From NCBI RefSeq assembly GCF_017901175.1, contig NZ_CP072793.1:1736001-1800000 (forward strand): a stretch of DNA of 64,000 nt, read 5' to 3'. The notes beneath the pieces are model-generated. The model did not search any database and was not told the origin of the DNA. It worked only from the letters and a program-made list of their open reading frames with translations. Of the stretch, positions 1 to 9,200 are shown one piece after another (the stretch's first letter is position 1; each line of letters opens with the position of its first letter). Made by a program: the position numbers and the translations under genes. The stretch is from Thiothrix unzii. Lineage in GTDB: Bacteria; Pseudomonadota; Gammaproteobacteria; Thiotrichales; Thiotrichaceae.

Positions 1-1700
1 CCCGAATTCGGCTGCATCGAAATCGCATCATAGCCCGTGATTTCCACCAACCAATCTTCCAACTCCTTGATCATGGCGCGATAACCCACGGTCTGCTCCT
101 GCGGCGCAAACGGGTGAATATCCGCAAACTCTGACCAAGTAACCGGCATCATTTCCGTGGTCGCATTCAACTTCATGGTGCAAGAACCCAACGGAATCAT
201 CCCATGCGCCAACGAGAAATCCTTATTCTCCAAGCGTTTCAAATAACGCAACATCTCCGATTCGGAATGGTGCGAATTGAACACGGGATGCGTCAGGAAC
301 TCGCTGGTGCGTTTGTAACCGGAAGGGATACCGCTGAAACCTTCCGCGACAACCGCAGCATCCAGCGCATCCACATCCAAACCATGCCCAGCACCGAGCA
401 GCACATCGAACAACTCGGCAATGTCAGCACGGGTTTTACGCTCATCAATACTGATCCCGATGTTGCCATTGGCAAAATGGCGGAAATTAACAAGATTCGC
501 TCCCTGAGCGAAGTCGAAGGGAGCAGCAATTGTCAGCGTGTCGAACCACGTATCATTCAGCAGTTGGACACCTTTCTGCTGCAAGCCCTTCGCCAGAATA
601 TTCGTCAGCCGATGAATCCGCCCCGCAATCGTCTGCAAACCCGCCGCGCCGTGATACACCGCATAAAACCCTGCCATATTCGCCAGCAACGCCTGCGCCG
701 TACAAATATTAGAAGTCGCCTTCTCACGCCGGATATGTTGCTCACGGGTTTGCATCGCCATGCGCAACGCTTGCTTGCCATGACTATCAATCGAAACCCC
801 GATCACCCGACCCGGCATGGTGCGCTTAAACGCATCCTTCACCGCAAAAAACGCCGCATGAGGCCCGCCGAAACCCATTGGCACGCCGAAACGCTGCGAG
901 TTACCGACCACCACATCCGCGCCCATGTCCCCTGGTGCTTTCAACATCACCAATGCCATCAGGTCGGAAGCCACACACACCAAGGCTTTTTGCGCGTGCG
1001 CCTGTTTGATCAGGGCTTCAATATCAACGACTTCACCCGTGGTGCTAGGGTATTGCAACATCACCCCAAACACTTCCTGCCCCGCCAACTCGCTATACGG
1101 GTTGCCGATAATGAGTTCAAAACCAAAGTATTCCGCCCGTGTTTTCAACACGTCGATAGTTTGCGGATGCACATCCGCACCCACAAAGAATTTATCCGAT
1201 TTGAGCTTGTTGGAACGTTTGCACAACGTCATCGCTTCCGCTGCTGCGGTCGCTTCATCCAACAAGGAGGCATTAGCAATGTCCATGCCCGTCAAATCCA
1301 TCACCATTTGCTGGTAATTGAGCAAGCCTTCCAGCCGCCCTTGGGAAATTTCCGGCTGATACGGCGTATACGCGGTGTACCAACCGGGGTTTTCCAAGAC
1401 ATTACGCAAAATGACGGGCGGTACGAACGTGTCGTAATAGCCCATGCCGATGTACGACTTGGCAACGGTGTTTTGCCCCGCCAGTTGCTTGAGGTAAGCC
1501 AGCGTTTCGGCTTCGGAACGGCTGCCGTCGATTGCTAACGGCACTGGCAGACGGATGCTTGCAGGCACGGTGCTGTCGATCAGCGCATCCAGCGATTCCG
1601 CACCCACGGTTTGCAGCATTGCCGCTGTGTCTGCCGCGTTGGGGCCGATGTGGCGGGCAATAAAATCGTCGTGTTGTTCAAGTTCGTACAAGGTTGTCAT
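1..1700 (-). CDS. gcvP: Glycine dehydrogenase (decarboxylating), P protein, partial at left edge
   Basis: This is the PLP-dependent P subunit of the glycine cleavage system, which decarboxylates glycine and passes the aminomethyl group to lipoyl-GcvH. Reading the minus strand from ATG at 1700 gives [20 protein letters not shown], followed by the family signatures [10 protein letters not shown] and [20 protein letters not shown]. The frame stays open to base 1, ending in [12 protein letters not shown], the conserved stretch shortly before the PLP-binding lysine. Only about 566 residues of a usual ~950 are present; the rest lies off the window. It is the last gene of gcvT-gcvH-gcvP, separated from gcvH by a 101-bp gap that holds a long palindrome. 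One oddity is residues encoded around 501-522, where a repeat-type palindrome reads in frame as APFDFAQGA. Confidence 0.97.
   Translation of the reverse strand, partial: MTTLYELEQHDDFIARHIGPNAADTAAMLQTVGAESLDALIDSTVPASIRLPVPLAIDGSRSEAETLAYLKQLAGQNTVAKSYIGMGYYDTFVPPVILRNVLENPGWYTAYTPYQPEISQGRLEGLLNYQQMVMDLTGMDIANASLLDEATAAAEAMTLCKRSNKLKSDKFFVGADVHPQTIDVLKTRAEYFGFELIIGNPYSELAGQEVFGVMLQYPSTTGEVVDIEALIKQAHAQKALVCVASDLMALVMLKAPGDMGADVVVGNSQRFGVPMGFGGPHAAFFAVKDAFKRTMPGRVIGVSIDSHGKQALRMAMQTREQHIRREKATSNICTAQALLANMAGFYAVYHGAAGLQTIAGRIHRLTNILAKGLQQKGVQLLNDTWFDTLTIAAPFDFAQGANLVNFRHFANGNIGISIDERKTRADIAELFDVLLGAGHGLDVDALDAAVVAEGFSGIPSGYKRTSEFLTHPVFNSHHSESEMLRYLKRLENKDFSLAHGMIPLGSCTMKLNATTEMMPVTWSEFADIHPFAPQEQTVGYRAMIKELEDWLVEITGYDAISMQPNS
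501..522. repeat. REP-like palindrome inside gcvP
   Basis: The core CCCTGAGCGAAGTCGAAGGG is an imperfect palindrome with complementary ends (TCCCT/AGGGA). It is read through in frame by gcvP as PFDFAQG, in a region that is variable in GcvP proteins. A variant of the same palindrome lies at 3381-3402 in the glycine riboswitch. Confidence 0.7.
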
Positions 1701-1720
1701 TCAAATATCTGCCTATTGAT

Positions 1721-1796
1721 GTAGGGGCAGACCTACGTGTCTGCCCTCTCTTTCTTTACCCGATTAAAGAGGGCAGACACATAGGTCTGCCCCTAC
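1721..1796. repeat. Double palindrome (two REP-like hairpins, inverted) between gcvH and gcvP
   Basis: Arms 1721-1749 and 1768-1796 are reverse complements with one mismatch, which becomes a G-U pair in RNA. Each arm is itself palindromic: GGGCAGAC, a short loop, then GTCTGCCC. The unit is flanked by GTAGGGGC on one side and GCCCTCT on the other. It fills almost the whole gap between the two genes and could act as an mRNA-stabilising or attenuating structure within the gcv transcript. A related unit with the same flanks but a different core lies at 21681-21707. Confidence 0.8.
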
Positions 1797-1801
1797 GCTA
1801 A

Positions 1802-2188
1802 TTACTCGTCACATTCCGCTTTGTATGCGTCTGCATCCATCAATTCGCCCAGCGCGTCTTCGTCATCCACACGCATCACGAACAGCCAGCCGTCGCCGTA
1901 AGGGTCAGAATTGATCAGTTCCGGCGAGTCTTGCACCGCTTCATTGCTCTCGATAATCACACCCGGAACAGGCGCGTAAATATCAGAAGCCGCTTTGACG
2001 GATTCGGCAACCGCACAACCGTCTTCTGCACCGAATTCAGTGCCAACTTCTGGTAAATCAACGTGTACCAAGTCACCCAGCAATTCTTGCGCATGGTCAG
2101 TAATCCCGACGGTAACAGTGCCGTCGCCGTTGTCGCGTACCCACTCGTGGGATTTGGTGTATTTCAAATCGGATGGAACATTGCTCAT
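1802..2188 (-). CDS. gcvH: Glycine cleavage system H protein
   Basis: GcvH is the small lipoylated shuttle protein that carries the aminomethyl group from GcvP to GcvT and is then reoxidised by lipoamide dehydrogenase. The 128-residue length is normal for the family. The lipoylation motif ESVKAASD puts the modified lysine at about K65. The N-terminus ([10 protein letters not shown]) and the C-terminal GDGWLFVMR are typical. The start at 2188 follows TTAGGAG with good spacing. It lies 17 bp after gcvT and upstream of gcvP in one minus-strand operon under the glycine riboswitch. The C-terminus is acidic, as is usual. Confidence 0.98.
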   Translation of the reverse strand: MSNVPSDLKYTKSHEWVRDNGDGTVTVGITDHAQELLGDLVHVDLPEVGTEFGAEDGCAVAESVKAASDIYAPVPGVIIESNEAVQDSPELINSDPYGDGWLFVMRVDDEDALGELMDADAYKAECDE

Positions 2189-2205
2189 AAATAACTCCTA
2201 AAAAC

Positions 2206-3288
2206 TTAATTTAAAACAGATTTGCCATTGCGTGCGAAAACCGGCTTCACCACTTTTGCCGGGTGCAATTTGCCGCGAATATCCACCTCACAGGTGTCGC
2301 CACAGCTTGCTGGCACGCGTGCCAACGCAATCGCTACGCCGAGTGTAGGCGAAAAAGTACCACTGGTGGTTTCGCCTTCACCGCCTTCACAAATAACTTT
2401 CATGTGGCTGCGCAATACGCCCTTGCCTTCCAGCACCAACCCAACGAACTTTTGCGGAATACCGGCAGCTTTCTGTGCTTCCAACGCGCTGCGCCCAATA
2501 AAGTTACGGTCTTCCGGCTGCCAACCGATTGTCCAACCCAAACCCGACACTAATGGTGAAGTGGTTTCGTCCATGTCCGTGCCATAAAGGTTCATGCCCG
2601 CTTCCAAACGCAAGGTATCGCGTGCGCCCAAACCGATCGGCTTGATGCCAGCAGCCAGCAGCGCATCCCACACTTTGTGGGCTTGTGCATTGGGGAACAT
2701 CATTTCAAAGCCGTCTTCGCCAGTGTAGCCGGTGCGGGCAATGAACCAGTCGTTGACGAATGCGCCGTAGAACGTTTTCAGTGGTTCAACGATGGCGACT
2801 TCATCCGCAGGCATAATGCCCAGCACTTTAGCGCGTGCATTCGGGCCTTGTGCCGCGATCATGGAAAGGTCGTCACGTTCGGTCAGGGTTGCGTCGAAAT
2901 TGGCGATTTGTTTTTGCATCCACGCAATGTCTTTGTCGCGAGTGCCTGCGTTAACGACGATGCGCCATTGGGTGTCGGTGATGAAATACACGATCAAATC
3001 GTCAATCACCGTGCCTTCGGGGGTCAACATGCAGCTATACAACGCTTTGCCGGATTCTTTCAGCTTATCAACGTTATTGGCGAGCAGGTAGTGCAAAAAG
3101 GCTTTGGATTGCGCCCCCACGAGGTCGAGGATGACCATGTGCGACACGTCAAACATGCCCGCGTCATTGCGGACTTGGTGGTGTTCTTGCAGTTGTGAGC
3201 CGTAGTGAATGGGCATTTCCCAGCCCGCGAAATCGACCATCTTCGCACCGGATTCAAGGTGCTTGGCGTAAAGTGCAGTACGTTGCAT
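2206..3288 (-). CDS. gcvT: Glycine cleavage system T protein (aminomethyltransferase)
   Basis: GcvT transfers the one-carbon unit from aminomethyl-lipoyl-GcvH to tetrahydrofolate, giving 5,10-methylene-THF and ammonia. The 360-residue protein has the family N-terminus ([24 protein letters not shown], seen in part), the folate-binding region with FDVSHM, and the conserved YTGEDGFE and [11 protein letters not shown] segments. It is the first gene of gcvT-gcvH-gcvP. Its leader holds a tandem glycine riboswitch followed by a terminator that ends 26 bp before the start codon, so expression is probably switched on by glycine. Confidence 0.98.
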   Translation of the reverse strand: MQRTALYAKHLESGAKMVDFAGWEMPIHYGSQLQEHHQVRNDAGMFDVSHMVILDLVGAQSKAFLHYLLANNVDKLKESGKALYSCMLTPEGTVIDDLIVYFITDTQWRIVVNAGTRDKDIAWMQKQIANFDATLTERDDLSMIAAQGPNARAKVLGIMPADEVAIVEPLKTFYGAFVNDWFIARTGYTGEDGFEMMFPNAQAHKVWDALLAAGIKPIGLGARDTLRLEAGMNLYGTDMDETTSPLVSGLGWTIGWQPEDRNFIGRSALEAQKAAGIPQKFVGLVLEGKGVLRSHMKVICEGGEGETTSGTFSPTLGVAIALARVPASCGDTCEVDIRGKLHPAKVVKPVFARNGKSVLN

Positions 3289-3314
3289 TAGGATTCTTCC
3301 AGTTTAACAGGCAC

Positions 3315-3349
3315 AAAAAAAGGGCGGCAAGCCGCTAAGCTTGCCGCCC
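3315..3349 (-). terminator. Intrinsic terminator of the glycine riboswitch expression platform
   Basis: On the minus strand a perfect 10-bp stem (GGGCGGCAAG paired with CTTGCCGCCC, 3322-3331 and 3340-3349) is followed by seven U residues (3315-3321). It lies directly after the second glycine aptamer and 26 bp before gcvT. This is the arrangement expected of a transcription-attenuating ON switch; the direction of control is inferred from known glycine riboswitches. Confidence 0.9.
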
Positions 3350-3555
3350 CTCTGTCCGTTTACCTGAGAGATTCCCACTGTGCCTTCGACTACGCTCAGG
3401 CAACGTGGTTACTACCCTTCGGTGAGTGCGTCCGCACTGCTCTCCAGAGTCAGATCTAGTACTGCCAGTCCTTTTGCCTGAGCGTTTCCGGGCGGAATTG
3501 CGCCTTCGGCGGTTGCAGCAACCTTGCGGTGTGCAACACTCTCCTGCCAGTGTTT
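3350..3555 (-). promoter_or_regulatory. Tandem glycine riboswitch (two aptamers)
   Basis: On the minus strand, aptamer I (about 3553-3463) has GGCAGGAGAG, then GCCGAAGGCGCAA, then CGCTCAGGCAAAAGGACTGG. Aptamer II (about 3449-3354) has CTGGAGAGC, CACCGAAGGGTAG, then TCTCTCAGGTAAACGGACAG. These are the hallmark GGAGAG, CCGAAGG and CTCAGG..AAGGAC blocks of the gcvT-type glycine riboswitch, present twice in the classic order. A terminator follows at once, then gcvT. The P3-type arm of aptamer II is lengthened by a REP-like palindrome (3381-3402) held between CCAC and GTGG. Confidence 0.95.
3381..3402. repeat. REP-like palindrome inside riboswitch aptamer II
   Basis: TGCCTTCGACTACGCTCAGG plus CA has complementary ends (TGCCT/AGGCA) and shares the CTTCGACT.CGCTCAGG core with the palindrome in gcvP at 501-522. 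It sits in the size-variable peripheral arm of the aptamer, so it would add a hairpin without touching the conserved core. Confidence 0.65.
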
Positions 3556-3568
3556 ACTGAATGCGGGC

Positions 3569-3658
3569 GATTGTAGCGGATGCAGTGCAGCAACTAAAGC
3601 ACCATTTACGCCTGCGAGGTGAAAAGGGGGTTGCCGATTGTATCTGATGCAGTGCAAC
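3569..3658 (-). promoter_or_regulatory. Candidate gcv promoter with a duplicated 23-bp segment
   Basis: On the minus strand a TACAAT -10-like hexamer (3575-3570) stands about 20 bases before aptamer I, a fitting place for the leader start site; the -35 match is poor. A very similar segment, also containing TACAATC, lies 67 bp further upstream. The two direct repeats are 3569-3591 and 3636-3658, both with GATTGTA and GATGCAGTGCA on the plus strand. They could be two promoters or operator sites. The rest of 3659-3808 shows nothing I recognise. Confidence 0.35.
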
Positions 3659-3808
3659 ACCCCAAGCAGACTTAGGGTAAACCTTGCTTTATGTCAGGAG
3701 ACTCGCATAAACCCCAACGCCCCCATTTATCCCTGAGCGCGGTAAGAACATAATCAAACCCTAATAAAGATACTTAAACACTGACCACAGTTAATAACGG
3801 AGAAAACC

Positions 3809-4321
3809 ATGTGTCAGGGCAAACCTAGCAAGCTGCGTGATACAGCCGTCCTGTTCGTCACTTTAATGCTGTTTTGGCTAATGCTAAGCGGCAAACTGGA
3901 CACTGATGTCCTCATCGTCGGCGCAGTCGCATCATTGATCATCGCTCTGCTCTACCGCGATGGTCTGTCGTTCTTCACCGAATTCCGTTTTACCCCGCAA
4001 GCGATTGTGGCGGGCTTCCGCTACTACGGCTACTTCTTGCAGGAGCTGTTTAAGTCCAACCTGAAAATGGCTGCCATTGTGTTATCGCCCTCACTCCCGA
4101 TTACGCCGGGTATCGTTAAAGTGCGCACCCGGCTCAAAAGTCGCATGGGGCGGTTGATGCTGGCGAATTCCATTACGCTGACACCGGGAACGCTGACGGT
4201 CGAGATGGCTGGTGAATGGCTGTACATACACTGCGTCACCGTGGGTGCAACGGATATTGAGGCAGCCACGGCGGAAATTGTCAGCGGGTTCGAGTCTTAC
4301 CTTGAGGTGATGTATGGTTGA
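3809..4321 (+). CDS. mrpE: MrpE/MnhE-type antiporter subunit (MbxA-like)
   Basis: This 170-residue membrane protein matches the MnhE family: two N-terminal hydrophobic helices (LFVTLMLFWLMLSG and VLIVGAVASLIIALLY), then a cytoplasmic domain with LANSITLTPGTLTV, the family signature. It opens the 13-gene Mbx/Mrp operon; in archaeal mbx/mbh operons the MnhE homologue is likewise the first subunit. A ribosome site (AACGGAG) precedes the ATG. Its stop overlaps the start of the next gene by 8 bp. In Mrp-type complexes this subunit is structural and belongs to the Na+/H+ antiporter module. Confidence 0.93.
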   Translation: MCQGKPSKLRDTAVLFVTLMLFWLMLSGKLDTDVLIVGAVASLIIALLYRDGLSFFTEFRFTPQAIVAGFRYYGYFLQELFKSNLKMAAIVLSPSLPITPGIVKVRTRLKSRMGRLMLANSITLTPGTLTVEMAGEWLYIHCVTVGATDIEAATAEIVSGFESYLEVMYG

Positions 4322-4574
4322 GGTGTTGATTGCCATTGCCGGAACGCTTGCCGGGCTGGCATTCCTACTGGCACTGGCGCGGTTTGTGCGCGGGCCATCG
4401 CGGGTAGACCGGGTGGTTGCGTTTGATGTGCTGACGGTAATTGCGATTACCTTCATCGTGCTGGTGGCCTTGGTGGAAAACCGGGGAATTTATCTGGATG
4501 CGGCGTTGGTCTACGCGCTGTTGTCATTCCTGGGGGTAATCGCCATTGCCCGCTATCTGGAGGGCAGGTTCTGA
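4314..4574 (+). CDS. mrpF: MrpF/MnhF-type antiporter subunit (MbxB-like)
   Basis: The 86-residue protein has three transmembrane helices and the MnhF signature RGPSRVDRVVAFDVL followed by an acidic NRGIYLDAALVYALLSFLG stretch. It overlaps mrpE by 8 bp and touches mrpG (its TGA shares the A of the next ATG). It is a small structural subunit of the cation/proton antiporter module of the complex. Confidence 0.93.
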   Translation: MVEVLIAIAGTLAGLAFLLALARFVRGPSRVDRVVAFDVLTVIAITFIVLVALVENRGIYLDAALVYALLSFLGVIAIARYLEGRF

Positions 4575-4912
4575 TGGGACTGCTAATCGACATTATCGGT
4601 GGTTTGCTGCTGGTCAGTGGCGCGGCATTTCTGCTGTTTGGCAGCCTGGGGCTGCTGCGGATGCCGGACGTTTTCAACCGCATTCAGGCAGGCACGAAAG
4701 CCACTACGCTGGGAACCTTGTTAACCCTTGCCGGAGCAGCTTGTTTGCAACCCGGATGGGGCTGGAAACTGTTGCTGATTGGGGTATTCCTGATTTTCAC
4801 CAACCCGGTTTCCTCTCAGGTGTTGGCAAACACTGCCCACCGACGCGGGGCGCAGAAAACCCCATTGACCAAGATTGACCAGTTGGCAGAAGACCAAGAG
4901 GGCAAAGCATGA
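4574..4912 (+). CDS. mrpG: MrpG/MnhG-type antiporter subunit (MbxC-like)
   Basis: The 112-residue protein matches MnhG: a first helix IIGGLLLVSGAAFLLFGSLGLLRMPDVFNRIQAG (seen in part), the conserved RMPDVFNRIQA motif, then two more helices. The C-terminal tail is polar and charged. It overlaps the next gene by 4 bp (ATGA), consistent with translational coupling through the whole operon. Confidence 0.93.
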   Translation: MGLLIDIIGGLLLVSGAAFLLFGSLGLLRMPDVFNRIQAGTKATTLGTLLTLAGAACLQPGWGWKLLLIGVFLIFTNPVSSQVLANTAHRRGAQKTPLTKIDQLAEDQEGKA

Positions 4913-5160
4913 ATACCGTATTACTGGGCATCGGCGTATTGCTGGCGGTTGCCATGATTGGCGTGGCATGGCTAACGATTCGTGCCACCCGGATTGCCAC
5001 CGCGATGTTGGCGGCGGGGCTGGTGAGCCTGTTTGCGTCGGTGCTGTTCCTGTTTCTCGCTGCCCCTGATGTGGCAATGACCGAAGCGGCGATTGGCAGC
5101 GGCTTGACCACTTTCCTGTTTTTCTTTGTGCTAGGGCGCGTGCGCGGAGGTCAGTCATGA
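4909..5160 (+). CDS. DUF4040/MbhD-like subunit
   Basis: This 83-residue three-helix protein has the MbhD signature AAPDVAMTEAAIGSGLTTFL, which corresponds to part of the C-terminal extension of MrpA. In MbhD/MrpA-type subunits this helix pair is thought to belong to the ion translocation path. It overlaps its neighbours on both sides by 4 bp. As a free-standing small subunit it matches the archaeal Mbh/Mbx arrangement rather than bacterial Mrp, where it is part of MrpA. Confidence 0.9.
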   Translation: MNTVLLGIGVLLAVAMIGVAWLTIRATRIATAMLAAGLVSLFASVLFLFLAAPDVAMTEAAIGSGLTTFLFFFVLGRVRGGQS

Positions 5161-5855
5161 TCCGACGTTTTGCGGTTTTCCTGCTGTTGCTGGGCTTGGG
5201 GGCAATCTTTGCCGACCTGTTGCTGGGCTATACGCCAAGCGAGGAACTCAACCTGACAGCACGTTACTACGCGGAACACACCGCGCAGGATTTGGGTGCT
5301 GCCAATATCGTCACCGCGATTGTGGTCACTTACCGGGGTCTGGATACGTTGGGTGAAGTCACGGTGCTGTTTTTGACCGCCACCATTATTGGCATGGTGT
5401 TGGCGCGTGGACGTAAACACCGCGCATTGCAACGTCAGTTACCGGCGGCAGGGGAATTGCTGACCACGGGTAGCCGCCTGTTAGTGCCGCTGATTTTATT
5501 GCTGGGCGTGTATGTGTTTGTCAACGGGCATCTGACTCCCGGCGGTGGTTTTCAGGGCGGGGCAATTGTGGCATCGGCGGCGTTGCTGTTGTTACTGACG
5601 GATCCGTTGAAACGCTTTAGTCACCGCCTGATCGCGGTCATGGAAGCGGTATCCGGGCTGTTTTTCATCGGGCTGGGCGTACTGGGGCTGGTGTATGCAG
5701 GCGGTTTCCTCGATAGCAGGGTGCTGCCCAACGGGGCGTTCGGCACACTGTTTTCGGCGGGTGTCATGCCCATCATTTACAGCTTTATCGGCCTCAAGGT
5801 CGGGGCTGAATTCACTTCCATGCTGACCCATCTGGCAGAAACGGAGCAATCATAA
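5157..5855 (+). CDS. MbhE-like segment fused to MrpB/MnhB-type subunit
   Basis: The 232-residue membrane protein has two parts. Residues 1-90 contain a first helix and DLGAANIVTAIVVTYRGLDT, the MbhE/MrpA C-terminal signature. Residues ~100-232 match MnhB, with VNGHLTPGGGFQGGAIVASA. In Mbh these are usually separate E and F subunits, so this is a fusion. It overlaps the MbhD-like gene by 4 bp and abuts the next gene by one base (TAATG). It is part of the antiporter-type module of the complex. Confidence 0.88.
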   Translation: MIRRFAVFLLLLGLGAIFADLLLGYTPSEELNLTARYYAEHTAQDLGAANIVTAIVVTYRGLDTLGEVTVLFLTATIIGMVLARGRKHRALQRQLPAAGELLTTGSRLLVPLILLLGVYVFVNGHLTPGGGFQGGAIVASAALLLLLTDPLKRFSHRLIAVMEAVSGLFFIGLGVLGLVYAGGFLDSRVLPNGAFGTLFSAGVMPIIYSFIGLKVGAEFTSMLTHLAETEQS

Positions 5856-6211
5856 TGGACTGGATCGCAATGGCAACAGGCTTCATCCTCATCCTGATGG
5901 GGCTGTATGGCGCACTCACCAACCGCAATATCCTGCGGATCATTGTCTCGTTCAGCGTCGCCAATACCGGCGTGAATCTGGTGCTGGTGGCGGTGGGGTA
6001 TATGCGCGGGCGTACTGCACCGATTCTGGATGAAGCCGTACCGATGGCGGATGCTGTCACCCGCATTATTGACCCCTTGCCGCAAGCGTTGGTGCTGACC
6101 GCCATCGTGATTGGGCTGGGGGTAACAGCCTTGATGCTGACGTATGCCTACAAGTTGTACGAAGAAAAAGGCACGCTCGATATTTCCAAATGCAGGGATT
6201 TGAAATGGTAA
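5855..6211 (+). CDS. mrpC: MrpC/MnhC-type (NuoK-like) subunit
   Basis: The 118-residue protein has three helices and the MnhC/NuoK pattern: GLYGALTNRNILRIIVSFSV, then VLTAIVIGLGVTALMLTYAYKLY. The NuoK family carries buried acidic residues that take part in proton transfer. Here the helix region includes MADAVTRIIDPLPQALVLTAIV, typical of MnhC. The stop at 6211 overlaps the start of the large channel gene. Confidence 0.93.
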   Translation: MDWIAMATGFILILMGLYGALTNRNILRIIVSFSVANTGVNLVLVAVGYMRGRTAPILDEAVPMADAVTRIIDPLPQALVLTAIVIGLGVTALMLTYAYKLYEEKGTLDISKCRDLKW

Positions 6212-9200
6212 GCCCACTCTACATCATTGCCGTCGGGCTGGGGGCAGCGTTCCTGCTCGGTCTGTTGCCGGAAAAATGGCAGCGGGCAGCCTATGGCGTA
6301 ACCCTCCTCGCACTCGCGCTCATGGGCTGGATTGCCGGAAGCTGGCTGTGGGCGTTTGCGCTGCAAGGGGCGGTGCCGGTTGAAATCTTCACCGCTGGGA
6401 CACAACCACCGTTTGCGATCAATTTCCGGGTCGGGCTGGCGGAAGCGTCACTGGCATTGCTAATGGCGTTGACGGGCTTGCACGCCGCACTGTACATGCG
6501 CGATACCCTGTTCAAGCAGGGGCGGCGGGCAATGGCGGTGCTGCTGATTTTCGTGATGGCCACCTGCGGGGTGATTTTCACTCGTGACCTGTTCAACCTG
6601 TTTGTATTCATGGAACTGGTGGTGATTTCTACCGGTGGGCTGGTGCTGCTGTCAGCAGATCGGCGGGCATTGGGGGCTGGTTTGAAATACCTGATTGTGT
6701 CGCAACTGGTGTCCATCCTGATGCTGGTGGGGATGGTATTTGCCTACCATGCCACTGGCACACTCAACATCGACGGCATGGCAGCGGCGCAAGCTGACCT
6801 ATTCAAAGGCGGGGCGTTGGCGTTTTTCCTGATGTTGATGGCGGTGCTGGCAGAGTTGAAACCCTTTCCTGCCAACGGTTGGGGGCTGGACATTTATGAA
6901 TCGGCACACCCTGCATTTGCGGCACTGTTTTCAGCAGCAACCGGGGCGGCAACTGTGTATGCGGCGGACAAACTGTTGCTGATTGGCGGGGCACAGTGGT
7001 TGCCACTGGCAAGTGCCATCGGGATTGTGACCTTTGTGGTTGCCAATATTTTTGCCTTGGTGCAAGACAATGACCGGCGGTTGCTGGGCTATTCCTCGAT
7101 AGCACAGGTGGGGCTGATCTTGACCGTGATTGGGCAGCGCGATTTACTGGGGGAACAGTATTATTTTGTGGCAGGCGGTATTTTGCTGGCTCATGCGGTT
7201 GCCAAAGCGGGCTTATTCTGGCTTTCTGGGTTGGTAGCAGCACGCGGCTTGAGTGATTGGGCTGCGTTGCGTGGGCATCCGGTGCTGGTGTTTGCATTTG
7301 TCACCTTTATTGCGTTGTTGGTGGGTTTGCCGCCCTTCCCCGGCTTTTATGCCAAGTGGGAACTGGCGCACGCGCTGGCAGCAAACGGGCAATTGTGGCT
7401 GTTGGGGCTGATCCTGTTCGGGGCATTGCTGGAAGCAGCGTATTTGTTCCGCTGGTTTGGCTACGTGCTTAAGCGCGAACAGCCGCAAGCGGGATTATTG
7501 CTGCAAGCCATCAAAGAAGATGTTGCCTTGAGTGCAGCGGTGGTCGCGTGGTTATTGGCTTATCTGTGGGGCGAACTTTCCGGGCACGGTAATCTGTTGC
7601 ACGCCATCCCCTTGCTGTTTGCGCTGCTGTTTTTGCCACTGGACTGGCTGCCTGCCAAGCTCAAAAACGGGTTGGCAATTGCTGGGCTGGTCGGCTGGTT
7701 TTACCTGCATTACCCCAGTTACGATGCGCTGCAATTGATTTTTGCAGCGGTAATGTTGCCGGGTGGCGCGATTATTTTGCTGGCAAGTTTCCAGACGCAG
7801 CAACGGCGGGTGGGGTTCTACCCGGCGGCAATGCTGATGTTTGCGGGTCTGGCGATGTTGATTGAAGCCAAAACCTCGTTTGCATTTTTTGCGGCGTGGG
7901 AATTGCTGACGGTGGGTTCGTACTTCCTGATTCTGCGCGGCAAGCATTCTGAACCGCACGCGCTGTCGTACATTGTGTTCTCGCTGGGCGGGGCATTCCT
8001 GATGCTGGCGGGGTTTGCACTGGCGGCGCAAGGTGTGCCGGACTTTAAGATCGCGGCCTTGGCACAGGTAGCAGAACCGTTTGCACCGTGGGTATTTGCG
8101 TTGTTGGCGATGGGTTTCATGACCAAAACGGCTGCGGTGGGCGTGCATATTTGGTTGCCCGGCGCACATGCCGAGGCAGAAACCGATGTATCGCCGCTGG
8201 TGTCCGGTATTTTGCTTAAGGCAGGGCTGTTCGGGCTGTTCGTGTTGCTAATGACGATGGGCAAGCAGCAATTGTACGGGGTGGAACTCACCCACGTGAT
8301 GCTGTGGATTGGCGCAATTTCGGCACTGATTGGTAACTTGCTGGCGATTTTCCAGGAAGATGCGAAACGCTTGCTGGCTTATTCTTCCATTGGGCAAATG
8401 GGTTACGCGCTGTTTGGGCTGGCAATGATGAACCATCTGGGCTGGCTGATGGCGTTGATGTTTGTCATTAACCATTACATTTACAAGTCGATGCTGTTCC
8501 TGTCAGTGGGCGGGGTTGCCAAACGTACCGGCACGCGCGATATGTACCGCATGGGCGGGCTGATTACGCTGATGCCGCTGTCGTTCATTGCCACTATGAT
8601 CGGGATTATTGCGGTGTCGGGTGTGCCGCCGCTTTCCGGGTTTGGCGGACGCTGGATTTTCTACAATGCGATTATGACGGCAGAATACCGTTTGCCGATG
8701 GTGATTATTTTCCTCGCAGGGCCGATTGCGTTCCTGTACCTGTTCCGCTTGATTCACACCATTTTCCTAGGGCAGTTGAAAGATGAATTGCGCACCGTGA
8801 AAGAAGCACCGTTCTGGATTGTGTTGCCGCAGATGATTTTTGTGGTTGCCTTATTGGTGTTCGCGCTGATTCCGGGCATGGCGTTGCGGCATGTGGATGC
8901 TTACCTTGCCCCATTCTTTGGTGGGCAGAATGGGCTGGATTGGGCAGGGTTGACCATTACCAGCGAATTCGGTTACTGGAGTCCGGTGTCGATCATGCTG
9001 GTGATCGGGGTGATTTTTGCCACGCTGTTTGCTTGGTTGCTGTTCGTCAACCGCAGGGCGCAGCCGGTGAAGCAGTTCAATATCGTGTTTGCCGGTGAAC
9101 GCCCGTTCCGCCCGGAAACCACCCATTTTGCTTGGAACTTCTTCGCACCGTACCGCAAGGCATTGGGCTTTTTGACCCAGCCGCTGGTCACGATTTTTTG

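Noticed and set aside
204-1538. 444-codon plus-strand open frame
   Set aside because: It lies antisense to gcvP, whose minus-strand translation matches the family throughout; the plus frame has low-complexity, His/Arg-rich composition.
3412-3660. 82-codon minus-strand frame upstream of gcvT
   Set aside because: It coincides with the conserved riboswitch bases and has no protein-like pattern.
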